NCBI RefSeq assembly: GCF_002749975.1
Contig: NZ_PEIG01000008.1
Span: 186,001 to 250,000, forward strand
DNA: 64,000 nucleotides
Source: Gloeocapsopsis sp. IPPAS B-1203
GTDB taxonomy: Bacteria; Cyanobacteriota; Cyanobacteriia; Cyanobacteriales; Chroococcidiopsidaceae
Direction of reading: 5' to 3'
The notes beneath the pieces are model-generated. The model was not told where the DNA came from, made no database searches, and saw only the letters and a list, made by a program, of their open reading frames with translations. Positions 24,763-33,642 of this stretch are shown piece by piece. Made by a program: the position numbers and the translations under genes. How positions within the stretch are numbered: position 1 is the stretch's first letter; each line of letters begins with the position of its first letter.

Positions 24763-27207
24763 TCACTTCATCTGTGCAAAATGCTCTAATAGTAAACGGT
24801 GAATGAAAATATAGCCGCCACCAACTTTTTGCAAAAAGATTAAATCAGTGGCGTAATCAAGAAATTGAGCGTAGTTCCAAGGAATCAAATTTTTGCGGTA
24901 TAAGACAAAGCGTAAGCTAAAATGACGTATGCAAGCTTGACCACCACCCAAAATTAGCCCGAAAAGTAGACCAAAAGCTACTCCAGCACCTCCAGCAACG
25001 ATCGCATTACGCGCTTCCAGTGACCAAAAAGCAGGTTCAAACAGTATTCCCCCAATTAATCCACCTGCTAAACCAACAATTCCTGCATTGGCAATAGATC
25101 GCCAAATACCCTGATTTGGGATTGTTTTTGTCTCAATTTCCCAGCCCCGTAACCCGCCAGCTACGCCAAAAATCATTCCCATAACTAGCGTAGTCGTTAG
25201 GATAACAATGAGCGACCATTGCATTTCACTCGTAGTTAGTAGCAAAATGACCTGAGCAATGAACTCGAAACCAATGCCATAAACTAATCCATAAAAAAGT
25301 CCTTTGATAAAGCTTTTAAAAGCTGCTTGCCATGACCATTTCAGCGTCTCTACAGTGTAGATTGTGTTTCTTCCTAAACTGATAAATAACCCTACTGTTA
25401 ACCCTAATAGTAGCCATCCAATGACAATTTCGATGCGCCATTGAAATAATCCACCAATCACTCCTCCAATCAACCAACAAACTACTCCGCCAAGTAAGAT
25501 AACTCCCAAGCGATACGTCATTTTGTCAACTGTTGTTTGTAACCAACTCGGTTGAAGTTGCTCAATAAAAAAGACTGTTTTAGACTGTTGAGACATTTGT
25601 TGTGCTAACCAAACTAACCAGCGTATTGCTACAGATTTTGAGTAGTGAAGCTTTGGTTGACGGTGCTGAAACATGCGGTCAATGTAAGAATTGAATAGTT
25701 GGGTAGTGTCAGCTTGAGGTAATGTGGCAATCTTAACTCCTTGATAAGCGACAGTCATGATATTGAGCATTAAAGGCGATCGCGTCAGTTCTTGCAGTGC
25801 TCGATCTTCTCTAATTAAAGTTCTTAAATTAGTTAACTCAAAACCTGTACTATCTAGATACAGATGAACTTGTTCTAAAGTCAATAACCTTAAGCAAATG
25901 GCACTTTGAAAACTGAGTTTATTTGACAAACTTTCGTAATCTTTAATTCGACTTGTCACTACCATTTCGCTACTTTCTTCTTGTTGAAACACATTAAGTG
26001 CAGCCACACAAGCATCACGAATCTCTGCGCGGACTTCATCTAAGCCATCTAGGAGTAACAGTAATTGCTGTTCTTTTACCCAAATTTGCCCAATCTGTAG
26101 AGGGACTTGATATTTAGTATTAAGTTCTTCAACAAGCCAATCGGTAATTTTTTGTTTTTGATCAATCCATGAACAAAGGTTAAAAACAACAGGGATGCGG
26201 TCATCAATTCCTTGCTCAGCACGCAGTACTAAGTCGCGGACAAGTTCGAGTAAAGCTGTTGTTTTGCCACCGCCAGGTTCGCCTAAAATGAGTAATGTTC
26301 GTCCTGCACCAAGTTGATCGAATAGTGAAATAATTCTTGTACCAGCAGGAATCGGTTTTTCTGGTTGCTCGGTTGTCTCAAGCGTCATGTTCCAAGGTTG
26401 AGCCACAGTATCAAGTCGTTCATCTAGCCCTAAAGCGATCGGTGCTCGATTTTGCAGTGAGTTTTCTAAAACACCTTTTACCCAATATTGATGAACTTTG
26501 TTGAGTAAAGCTTGGCGATTGCGATATTGCTGGGGTGTCATGCGTCGCAACCGCAGTTCAATAGCTTTTTGTTCTTCTTCAGCTTGACGACTGGTGTTGA
26601 TATATTCTTGGTGTAAATTTGTTGGTTGAGGGTTTTTATCCTTATTTTGCGCTAGCCATTGTTCTGCTTCTGCTAATACTTGTCCGCCATTTAACAGAAA
26701 ACTGCGATCGCATTCGTGTCTTTGCCAATTAAGAGCACTAACAAGTAAACTTGTATGAGCCTTAACATGAGCTATATCGGTATCAAGTGCAGCAATAAGT
26801 GTATTAAAAGCACTTGCAAAATCATCAGCAAACGGAATAAACTGAATTTCTCTTAGCGCTTCGTGGACAGTTCTAGAGGAAGTATAGCGATAAAGAATCG
26901 GTATGAGTCGTTTATGCAACTGCACAGCAAGTTCTATTTCCTCGCGACAAGCGTTGGAAGTCACAGAATCAGGACTAATAATAAAAACGAAATTATCAGC
27001 TTTTTCAATTCCTTCGCGGATCTCTTCACGCCACTTTGCTGTGAGTGGAATATTATCTTGATCTAGCCAAGGTTTCTTGTTGTGCTGTTTAAAAGCTTCC
27101 CAGAGTTGATGCACAAATTCCCCATCCTTACGCGAATAGGAAATAAATACATCGTAGTCATCCCGCGCTTGGACTGAACTCGAATCAACCGGATCACCGA
27201 TACTCAT
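24763..27207 (-). CDS. TIR-NACHT NTPase with C-terminal transmembrane region (NLR-like)
   Basis: 814 residues. The TIR domain spans about 16-145: YDVFISYSRKDGEFV, DNFVFIISPDSVTSNACREEIELA, where the CxxE motif puts the likely catalytic Glu at residue 90, then RLIPILY. A helical linker (about 160-290) precedes the NACHT module with Walker A LGEPGGGKTT at 308-317 and Walker B LLLLLDGLDEV at about 382-392, plus the sensor segment VVTSRIKDY. From about 560 to 760 there are roughly six to eight Gly-rich membrane helices, and the tail ends FIHRLLLEHFA. TIR domains in bacterial immunity cleave NAD+ or make cyclic ADP-ribose signals on activation; NACHT proteins sense and oligomerise. No leucine-rich or WD40 sensor is seen, so the membrane part may be sensor or anchor. 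Anti-phage function is inference. Confidence 0.88.
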   Translation of the reverse strand: MSIGDPVDSSSVQARDDYDVFISYSRKDGEFVHQLWEAFKQHNKKPWLDQDNIPLTAKWREEIREGIEKADNFVFIISPDSVTSNACREEIELAVQLHKRLIPILYRYTSSRTVHEALREIQFIPFADDFASAFNTLIAALDTDIAHVKAHTSLLVSALNWQRHECDRSFLLNGGQVLAEAEQWLAQNKDKNPQPTNLHQEYINTSRQAEEEQKAIELRLRRMTPQQYRNRQALLNKVHQYWVKGVLENSLQNRAPIALGLDERLDTVAQPWNMTLETTEQPEKPIPAGTRIISLFDQLGAGRTLLILGEPGGGKTTALLELVRDLVLRAEQGIDDRIPVVFNLCSWIDQKQKITDWLVEELNTKYQVPLQIGQIWVKEQQLLLLLDGLDEVRAEIRDACVAALNVFQQEESSEMVVTSRIKDYESLSNKLSFQSAICLRLLTLEQVHLYLDSTGFELTNLRTLIREDRALQELTRSPLMLNIMTVAYQGVKIATLPQADTTQLFNSYIDRMFQHRQPKLHYSKSVAIRWLVWLAQQMSQQSKTVFFIEQLQPSWLQTTVDKMTYRLGVILLGGVVCWLIGGVIGGLFQWRIEIVIGWLLLGLTVGLFISLGRNTIYTVETLKWSWQAAFKSFIKGLFYGLVYGIGFEFIAQVILLLTTSEMQWSLIVILTTTLVMGMIFGVAGGLRGWEIETKTIPNQGIWRSIANAGIVGLAGGLIGGILFEPAFWSLEARNAIVAGGAGVAFGLLFGLILGGGQACIRHFSLRFVLYRKNLIPWNYAQFLDYATDLIFLQKVGGGYIFIHRLLLEHFAQMK

Positions 27208-27281
27208 ACAGTCCTCCAGATGGCGATCGCAAACTGCTAGCGAGATTCTGGAAAATAGTATATTGGCTAGTTGCGTTTATC

Positions 27282-28043
27282 TTACAGCATTTTTTCGAGG
27301 AATTGCTTAGCGCGATCGCTTTTGGGATGATTAAAGAACTCTTTTGGTGTTGCGTCTTCTGCTAAACGCCCTTCATCTAAAAATAAAATTCGGTGGGCAA
27401 CTTCTCTTGCAAAACCCATTTCATGCGTCACAATTGCCATTGTAATTCCTGTTTGTGTCAAGTCTTTCATCACTTCCAACACTTCTTTCACCATTTCCGG
27501 ATCGAGTGCAGATGTTGGTTCATCAAACAGCATGACTTGCGGTTTCATCGCTAAAGATCGGGCGATCGCTACCCGTTGTTTTTGTCCTCCTGATAGTTTA
27601 GCAGGATAAACATCAGCTTTTTCAGCTAACCCCACTTTCGTTAATAAATCCATTGCTTCTTGTCGCGCCACACTTTTATCAACGTGCTTAACTTTTATCG
27701 GCGCATACGCCACATTATCTAACACCGTCATATGCGGAAACAAATGAAAGTGTTGAAACACCATTCCCACATTTTGACGAATCTTCATGATGTCGCATTT
27801 ACGCGACGTAATATCAATGCCATCAATATAAATCTTGCCCGATGTTGGCGTTTCTAGTAAATTCATGCAGCGCAAGAAAGTTGATTTTCCTGAACCTGAA
27901 GGACCAATAATTGCAACAACTTCGCCTTTACTGACTTTGGTAGAAATCCCTTGTAAAACTTTGAGATTACCAAAAGATTTGTGCAAATTTTCAACATCAA
28001 CCGCAACATCAACTGCTACGTTGTAATCTTCTTTCAAGTGCAT
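27282..28043 (-). CDS. polar amino-acid ABC transporter ATP-binding protein (GlnQ/BgtA type)
   Basis: 253 residues from the ATG at 28043, which has GGTGG just upstream. Motifs: Walker [13 protein letters not shown]-loop [20 protein letters not shown], signature [17 protein letters not shown], Walker [17 protein letters not shown] and the switch His in [12 protein letters not shown]. The wording [15 protein letters not shown] and the downstream [18 protein letters not shown] are typical of the GlnQ/HisP subfamily. The gene overlaps the 3' end of the fused binding protein/permease gene by about 35 bases, so the two form one operon and one importer. In Synechocystis the comparable Bgt system carries basic amino acids and glutamine. 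Confidence 0.93.
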   Translation of the reverse strand: MHLKEDYNVAVDVAVDVENLHKSFGNLKVLQGISTKVSKGEVVAIIGPSGSGKSTFLRCMNLLETPTSGKIYIDGIDITSRKCDIMKIRQNVGMVFQHFHLFPHMTVLDNVAYAPIKVKHVDKSVARQEAMDLLTKVGLAEKADVYPAKLSGGQKQRVAIARSLAMKPQVMLFDEPTSALDPEMVKEVLEVMKDLTQTGITMAIVTHEMGFAREVAHRILFLDEGRLAEDATPKEFFNHPKSDRAKQFLEKML

Positions 28044-29466
28044 ATCCACCCCAAGTTAAACTCATAACCATTAAGTAGTAAATCAAACCAGCAACTATCA
28101 GCGGTTCAAAGTAAATATACCTTTCTGCACCGACAATTTGAGCGCGGCGTAACAAATCTGCTACACCAATTGTAGATACTAAAGCTGAATCTTTGAGTAA
28201 TGCGATACTTTCATTCACCAATGCTGGCAAAATATTTTTAATTGCCTGGGGTAAGATAATATCTAACATCATTGGTCGGTAAGGCACACCCAAAGAAAGT
28301 GCAGCTTCGCGCTGTCCCTTATCAACTGCCAAAATACCACCACGAATTGTTTCAGAAATATATGCACCAGAATTTAGTGTAAATGTAATTACCCCAGCTA
28401 ATAATGCAGGTATGTTGTAACCCGTGATTTGTGGTGTGGCGTAATAAACCAAGGCAATTTGTAACAGTAACGGCGTACCACGAAAGATTGAAGTATAAGC
28501 TGTTGCAAACCAGACTAACGGTTTAAATGTGGAGATTTTAAACAGTGATAGAATTGTTCCCCAGATAAAACCAAAAAATGCAGATAAAGCGGTAAATTGC
28601 AGAGTAACTAAAATGCCGCGCAAAATAAATGGAATACTTGGGGCAATTTGGGCAAAAGAAAAACCATCATTTGCAGTTGCATTTGTTTCAGGTTCACCAC
28701 CAAACCATTTATTGATTAACCTATCAATTTCTCCACTACTTTGCATTTGTTGTAAAACGCCATTGAAATCAGCAACTAATGGCGATCCTCTTGGAAATGC
28801 GATCGCAGAACCACCTTCGCCTGCTTCAATCGTATTAAATTCTAAATCGGGGTTATTGGCAACAAAACCTGTAGCGATCGTATCTTCAATAATTGCTGCA
28901 TCAACGCGTCTTGATTTAACTTCTTGAATAATCTCACCAGTACGATTGAGCGGGACAATAGTAACATCTTTAAATTCTTTTGCCGCAGTTTCTTGAATTG
29001 AACCAAGTTGAACGCCGACTCTTTTTCCTGCTAAATCTTCAGGTTGCTGAAAGTTGCTACCTTTGAGTGCAACAATTGTATTTTTTGCTTCGTAGTAAAT
29101 ATCAGAAAAATCTACGTTTTGGCGGCGTTCCTCTGTTGGTGTCATTCCCGCCATTGCGAAGTCTGCACGTTGCGATTGTAGGGCAGGTATTATACCACTA
29201 AAATCTGTATCTTGAATTTTTAATTCAAATCCTAATTCTTGAGCAATATAATTGGCAATATCTATATCAAAACCAATAATTTCATTTCCCTGTGCTGTAT
29301 CTCTAAATTCGTAGGGTGGGTAATCTGCTGATGTCACCATTACCAAACTACGCCCAGCATATTGTGATTGAGCGGCAATTTTGTTATTTATGCCATCACT
29401 GACGACGATAATTAAGGTAACGATTGCTGCAAGTGAAATCGTAAATAATAGCCTAAGTTTTTTCAT
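28009..29466 (-). CDS. fused periplasmic binding protein and permease of amino-acid ABC importer (BgtB-like)
   Basis: 485 residues in one chain. An N-terminal signal or anchor helix ([22 protein letters not shown]) precedes a family 3 solute-binding domain at about 38-260 ([66 protein letters not shown]). Residues about 275-480 are a membrane permease with the EAA loop [38 protein letters not shown]. Fusion of these two parts is known from cyanobacterial BgtB and from lactic-acid-bacterial GlnP. The ATPase gene follows with a short overlap. The likely substrates are glutamine or basic amino acids; the exact range is not readable. Confidence 0.92.
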   Translation of the reverse strand: MKKLRLLFTISLAAIVTLIIVVSDGINNKIAAQSQYAGRSLVMVTSADYPPYEFRDTAQGNEIIGFDIDIANYIAQELGFELKIQDTDFSGIIPALQSQRADFAMAGMTPTEERRQNVDFSDIYYEAKNTIVALKGSNFQQPEDLAGKRVGVQLGSIQETAAKEFKDVTIVPLNRTGEIIQEVKSRRVDAAIIEDTIATGFVANNPDLEFNTIEAGEGGSAIAFPRGSPLVADFNGVLQQMQSSGEIDRLINKWFGGEPETNATANDGFSFAQIAPSIPFILRGILVTLQFTALSAFFGFIWGTILSLFKISTFKPLVWFATAYTSIFRGTPLLLQIALVYYATPQITGYNIPALLAGVITFTLNSGAYISETIRGGILAVDKGQREAALSLGVPYRPMMLDIILPQAIKNILPALVNESIALLKDSALVSTIGVADLLRRAQIVGAERYIYFEPLIVAGLIYYLMVMSLTWGGYALERRLQRSS

Positions 29467-29636
29467 TGTAAGTAGTTTACTAACGCAGCAATTTATCTGC
29501 TAATTCGTAGATGCCATTAATAGATACCTAAAAAGTTATAGAATTATAAGTCAGCAAATTGTATTTTTATTAACAATTTTTCATTTAAATAAATCGCTTA
29601 ATGATGCGAAGGAGTAAATTAAGGATCAAGATACTC

Positions 29637-30686
29637 ATGAGCATGAGTAGTAATTCACATTGGACGCGCCGTCAAGCACTATCGTTATTTACAGGATTTG
29701 CAGGGAGTTTGGCATTACATGCTTGTACTCAGCAACCATCAGGATCGCTTTTTAATACGTCGTCAACTGCTACAGAATCGGTTCTAGCGACATCAGGAAG
29801 TACCCTGTGGATTGGATATACGCCTTTGTATATTGCTTTAGAGAAAGGCTTTTTTCAGGAAAACGGTTTAAACCTTGATTTTAGAGATTTTAGTTCAGCC
29901 ACCGATGCTATGGCGGCTTTTGGTGCAGGGCGTCTTGATAGTCAAGCGCTGGTGACATCCGAAGCTGTATCGTTAGCTGCTAAGGGAGTAGACTATCGCA
30001 TCATTATGGCAGCGGACAACTCTTTAGGTGGTGATGGTATTCTGGCACGTAACAGTATTACCAGTATTAATGACTTTAAAGGCAAAGAAGTTGCTGTTGA
30101 AGTTGGTGGAGTCAGTCATTTCTTCTTGCTACAAGTTTTGAAGGAAGCTGGTTTAAGTGGTGATGATGTCAGACTTACTAACGTCACACCTGATGCAGCA
30201 GCAGCGGCGTATCAAGCAGGAAGAACCGAGATTGCGGTGACTTATTCGCCGTTTTTACAAAAAGCAGATCAAGCACAGCAAGACGGCAGAATTATTTACG
30301 ATACTTCTCAAATGCCAACAGCAATTGTGGATGTCTACCTGTTTAGCAATCAGTTCATTGAAGCTAACCCCAACGCTGTGACAGGATTTATTCAAGGAAT
30401 TTTGCAGGCGCGAGAATTTATGGAAACAGATCGCGATGAAGCGCTAGCGATCGCTGGTAAACGTTTGCAGTTGACACCCCAAGAAGTAGAAGAACAACTC
30501 AAAGGTGTCAGATTAATCGATTTACCAACGAATTTAGAAATGCTGGGCAATCCTCAAAGTGATATATATTTACTCAATCATATGAATGACTTGTCCCAAT
30601 TTCTTGTATCGCAAAAACAGATTCCTCAAGCCCCAAATTTAACTAATACGCTAGAACCTAAATTTCTGAAGGAAGTACAAACATAA
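29637..30686 (+). CDS. NitT/TauT family ABC transporter substrate-binding lipoprotein
   Basis: 349 residues from the ATG at 29637, chosen because AAGGATC lies about eleven bases before it; an ATG at 29601 adds twelve basic residues without improving the signal. The N-terminus has a twin-arginine-like WTRRQALSLFTGFAGSLALHAC ending in a lipobox Cys, so export and lipid anchoring are likely. The mature part follows the NMT1/THI5/SsuA fold: STLWIGYTPLYIALEKGFFQENGLNLDF, then SATDAMAAFGAGRLDSQALVTSEAVSLAAKGVDYRIIMAADNS and a C-terminal GNPQSDIYLL. The substrate is unknown. A matching permease and ATPase lie further right, split over both strands. Confidence 0.88.
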   Translation: MSMSSNSHWTRRQALSLFTGFAGSLALHACTQQPSGSLFNTSSTATESVLATSGSTLWIGYTPLYIALEKGFFQENGLNLDFRDFSSATDAMAAFGAGRLDSQALVTSEAVSLAAKGVDYRIIMAADNSLGGDGILARNSITSINDFKGKEVAVEVGGVSHFFLLQVLKEAGLSGDDVRLTNVTPDAAAAAYQAGRTEIAVTYSPFLQKADQAQQDGRIIYDTSQMPTAIVDVYLFSNQFIEANPNAVTGFIQGILQAREFMETDRDEALAIAGKRLQLTPQEVEEQLKGVRLIDLPTNLEMLGNPQSDIYLLNHMNDLSQFLVSQKQIPQAPNLTNTLEPKFLKEVQT

Positions 30687-30700
30687 TAGTCATTAGTCAC
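30687..30700. repeat. heptamer pair TAGTCAT, TAGTCAC
   Basis: Two units directly follow the stop of the binding-protein gene, and the second supplies the TGA stop of the convergent isochorismatase-family gene. Confidence 0.5.
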
Positions 30701-31290
30701 TTGGCTTTTACTAACTGCAAAGCTGCCATAAAATCAGTGTGGAAAATGCGTGCACCTGTTTGCAAATATTCCATTGCATTTAAAGCTGCCCAATGGGCAT
30801 CCCAATCAGAACCAGCACAGCAATCTTCAATAACGTGAAAATGATAATCGCGTTGATGTGCATCGGCTGCAGTGTAATGAACACAAACATTTGTCATCAT
30901 TCCCATCAACACAACAGTATCTACTTTCAACCCACGAAGGAGAATTTCTAATTCTGTACCGAAAAAGCAACTATAACGTCGTTTAGAAATTGCAAACTCA
31001 CCATCAATTGGTGCTAATTCCCAGTAATATTTCGTACTAGCCCAAGTTTCTAAACAATGTACAGGTTCAGCACCATCTAATTCTCTACCAAAGTCTACCA
31101 TCTCTTTACGATGTACTTCTTGGAAGTGAATAATTGGTATTTTGGTTTCCCGCGCTGCTGCTAGAATTTTTTTGGCTTTAGGAAGAACTTCACTAGTGCC
31201 AACATGATGTAAGTTTCCTTCACCTGTGAAGACTCCTGCTTGCATATCGACGCAAATTAATGCGGTTTTTGATAAGTTTAATTGCACCAT
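30697..31290 (-). CDS. isochorismatase-family cysteine hydrolase
   Basis: 197 residues. The catalytic triad motifs are visible: Asp in ALICVDMQAGVF (about residue 15), Lys in AISKRRYSCFFGTELEILL (about 104), and Cys in VVLMGMMTNVCVHYTAADAHQRDYHFHVIEDCCA (about 140). This family includes nicotinamidase, N-carbamoylsarcosine amidase, biuret hydrolase and ureidoacrylate amidase. The substrate is unknown. It lies between the binding-protein and permease genes of a NitT/TauT importer, which suggests that the importer brings in an amide or carbamoyl compound that this enzyme hydrolyses. That link is inference from position. Confidence 0.88.
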   Translation of the reverse strand: MVQLNLSKTALICVDMQAGVFTGEGNLHHVGTSEVLPKAKKILAAARETKIPIIHFQEVHRKEMVDFGRELDGAEPVHCLETWASTKYYWELAPIDGEFAISKRRYSCFFGTELEILLRGLKVDTVVLMGMMTNVCVHYTAADAHQRDYHFHVIEDCCAGSDWDAHWAALNAMEYLQTGARIFHTDFMAALQLVKAK

Positions 31291-31338
31291 AGTTATTTTA
31301 AGTAAAATGAGCTACCCTAGCCCTAGGGAAAAAATAAC

Positions 31339-32175
31339 CTAGTTACGAGTTTGATCTACCCACGGTGTTAAAGCTTTGGAGAGTAATTTTAAGCTGTAAT
31401 CAATTAATAAACCAATCACACCAATAATGGCGATCGCAAACAAAACCTTATCTGTTTGTAAAAAGCGTTGTGATTGCACAATGCGATATCCCAAACCATT
31501 TTGCGAAGCGATCAGTTCAGCAATTACTAAATAATTCCAAGCACCAGAAATATTAATGCGCAGTGTATCTAATATACTCGGAAATACCGCAGGAATAATG
31601 ACACTAAATAAAACTTCTCTGCGGTTAGAACCCAAAGTATAAGCCACATTTAACATTTCATTAGGAATAAACTTAACAGTATCAGCAATCATCATCGCAT
31701 TGTAAAGAACAACACCCAGAAAAATAATTAAAATCTTTGCAGCTTCACCCAATCCAACCCAAATAATAATTAATGGGACAAAGGCAACAACAGGCATATA
31801 GCGAACCGTACCAACAATAGGACTAAATAAACTTTCCATGCTGTAGAAAGTTCCCATCAAAATTCCTATAGGTACGCCTACTAGTGCGGCAATCAAAAAA
31901 CCACCAGCAACGCGCAAACTACTGGCAATAATATCCACATGTAAATTTTCTTCAGTAAACATTCGCACCCCTGCATCAATCACCGCAGTAGGTGTTGGTA
32001 AAAACACAGGAGTTGTTAATCCACTGTAGCTAACAAATGCCCAAATAACGAGTGGTAAAGCTAAAGCGATCGCTGACAGCAAAAGCCGTAACCACTGAGG
32101 AAACCCTTGACGCAAACTCCAAAATGTAGAAGGAGGAAGATATCTTTTCTGAGGTTGAGAAAATACTTGTGTCAT
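31339..32175 (-). CDS. NitT/TauT family ABC transporter permease
   Basis: 278 residues from the ATG at 32175; a TTG at 32199 adds eight residues. About six membrane helices are present (for example LLLSAIALALPLVIWAFVSYSG and AAKILIIFLGVVLYNAMMIADTV). The permease EAA-like loop is ATPase-contacting: AYTLGSNRREVLFSVIIPAVFPSILDTLRINISGAWNYLVIAELIAS, typical of the SsuC/TauC/NrtB group. It is divergent from the ATPase gene 120 bases away and co-directional with the isochorismatase-family gene 48 bases downstream, so those two probably form an operon. Confidence 0.9.
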   Translation of the reverse strand: MTQVFSQPQKRYLPPSTFWSLRQGFPQWLRLLLSAIALALPLVIWAFVSYSGLTTPVFLPTPTAVIDAGVRMFTEENLHVDIIASSLRVAGGFLIAALVGVPIGILMGTFYSMESLFSPIVGTVRYMPVVAFVPLIIIWVGLGEAAKILIIFLGVVLYNAMMIADTVKFIPNEMLNVAYTLGSNRREVLFSVIIPAVFPSILDTLRINISGAWNYLVIAELIASQNGLGYRIVQSQRFLQTDKVLFAIAIIGVIGLLIDYSLKLLSKALTPWVDQTRN

Positions 32176-32294
32176 AACGGAATTATGACTTTTTATCAAA
32201 GACTCATTGTATCTTAGACAACAGTTTATCGATTTCCGATTCGATTAAATAACAAAAAGATGTCTATTGACCAGCCATTGCTCATAAAAATGTA

Positions 32295-33116
32295 ATGATT
32301 CAAAGCTCACGGAAAAATCTTAAAACACAAAGTTTACAAATTAATAATCGTTATCAAGAATACCCTAAGCTAGAAGTTTGTAACTTAAATAAAAGCTTTA
32401 CAACTCAACGTAAACAATTAGTAGTTTTACAAAATATTAATTTTCAGTTATACCCTAGTGAGTTTGTGTGTGTTGTGGGTGCTTCCGGCTGTGGTAAATC
32501 GACATTAATTAATATCATTGCAGGATTGCTACCACCAACATCAGGAGAAGTAAAAGTTGATGGCGAAGTTGTCCTTGGTCCAGGACCCGATCGCGGTATG
32601 GTATTTCAAAACTATACTTTATATCCTTGGTTAACTGTTGCCGGAAATATTAGTTTTGGTTCGCGACTGCGATCGCTTTCTGCCAAACAACGCAAAGAAC
32701 GTATTGCTTACTTTTTAGAAGTTGTCGGATTAACTCAGTTTGCCAAAGCTTACCCTAAACAACTATCAGGGGGAATGAAACAAAGAGTTGCGATAGCCCG
32801 TGCTTTAGCAAATGAACCTGATGTATTATTAATGGATGAACCTTTTGGGGCTTTAGATGCTCAAACAAAAGAGCAAATGCAACAGTTTTTACTGAATTTG
32901 TGGCAACAAACTCAGACAACAATTTGGATGATTACTCACGATGTAGAAGAGGCTGTCTTTTTATCGCAGCGCGTTTTTGTGATGAGTTCTAATCCAGGAG
33001 AAATTAAGCAAGAAATTGCGATAGATTTACCACAAGATCGCGATGTTGAAATTAAATTAACGCCCGAATTTACAGCCATTAAGCGCAAAGTTATGCATTG
33101 TTTACGAGATTGTTAA
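32295..33116 (+). CDS. NitT/TauT family ABC transporter ATP-binding protein
   Basis: 273 residues. Walker A GASGCGKSTLINIIAG, Q-loop GMVFQNYTLYPWLTVAGNISFG, signature [40 protein letters not shown] and the switch His in WMITHDVEEAVFLSQRVFVMSSNPG identify the SsuB/TauB/NrtD subfamily. A polar N-terminal extension of about 25 residues precedes the family start (LEVCNLNKSFTTQRKQLVVL), so the true start may lie further in. It pairs with the divergent permease and the binding lipoprotein. Its stop overlaps by four bases the end of a convergent GAF-domain gene. Confidence 0.92.
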   Translation: MIQSSRKNLKTQSLQINNRYQEYPKLEVCNLNKSFTTQRKQLVVLQNINFQLYPSEFVCVVGASGCGKSTLINIIAGLLPPTSGEVKVDGEVVLGPGPDRGMVFQNYTLYPWLTVAGNISFGSRLRSLSAKQRKERIAYFLEVVGLTQFAKAYPKQLSGGMKQRVAIARALANEPDVLLMDEPFGALDAQTKEQMQQFLLNLWQQTQTTIWMITHDVEEAVFLSQRVFVMSSNPGEIKQEIAIDLPQDRDVEIKLTPEFTAIKRKVMHCLRDC

Positions 33117-33637
33117 ATTCCCATACTTTTGACATAAGTAATCGCAAGTGGTGTTAACCGTTGTTCTAATTCTGTCACGATCGCGCGATCGCTTTCACTC
33201 CACTCTCTAGGTTGACCAAAAATACACGGCTGTAAAATTCCCCACATCAAATTATCTTGACACAGATGCGCGTGAATCAAAGCACGATGTCCGAAATGTT
33301 TGCGTTCAAAAGCTAAGTTAACAACTTCAGGATTTGCCGTTTCTACATCTTCTACATAAACCGAAGGCTTAGCTTGTAATGCTGCTGAAAATAAGGGATC
33401 TTCTGCGGCTAATGATTCTGGTTCTTGACTCCACTCAGAATCAATCACATCAGGAATTTCCGTACTACGTCGCCAACAATAAGCGACTTTCCCCTTTTGA
33501 TTATGAGGATTGCGCAGATATAAAAAGCAGCGATCTGTTTGCAATACATCACACAATGCGGGTAATAATGCCTTAAAAATGGCATCAGGTTCGCTATGAG
33601 TCGCAAAAATGTCTTCTAAAACTTCAGGTAACTGCAT
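33113..33637 (-). CDS. GAF domain protein
   Basis: 174 residues, consisting of one GAF domain: ALLPALCDVLQTDRCFLYLRNPHNQKGKVAYCWRR at the start, and FGHRALIHAHLCQDNLMWGILQPCIFGQPREWSESDRAIVTELEQRLTPLAI at the end. GAF domains bind small ligands or tetrapyrroles; the phytochrome-like chromophore Cys in a CH motif is not seen, so bilin binding is unsupported. No output domain is attached. It is followed, five bases before in coordinate order, by the desaturase gene upstream on the same strand, so the two may be co-transcribed. Confidence 0.8.
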   Translation of the reverse strand: MQLPEVLEDIFATHSEPDAIFKALLPALCDVLQTDRCFLYLRNPHNQKGKVAYCWRRSTEIPDVIDSEWSQEPESLAAEDPLFSAALQAKPSVYVEDVETANPEVVNLAFERKHFGHRALIHAHLCQDNLMWGILQPCIFGQPREWSESDRAIVTELEQRLTPLAITYVKSMGI

Positions 33638-33642
33638 TAAAA

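Noticed and set aside
29466-29485. NtcA site near the amino-acid importer (GTAAGTAGTTTAC)
   Set aside because: The GTA and TAC halves are seven rather than eight bases apart, and the site touches the start codon.
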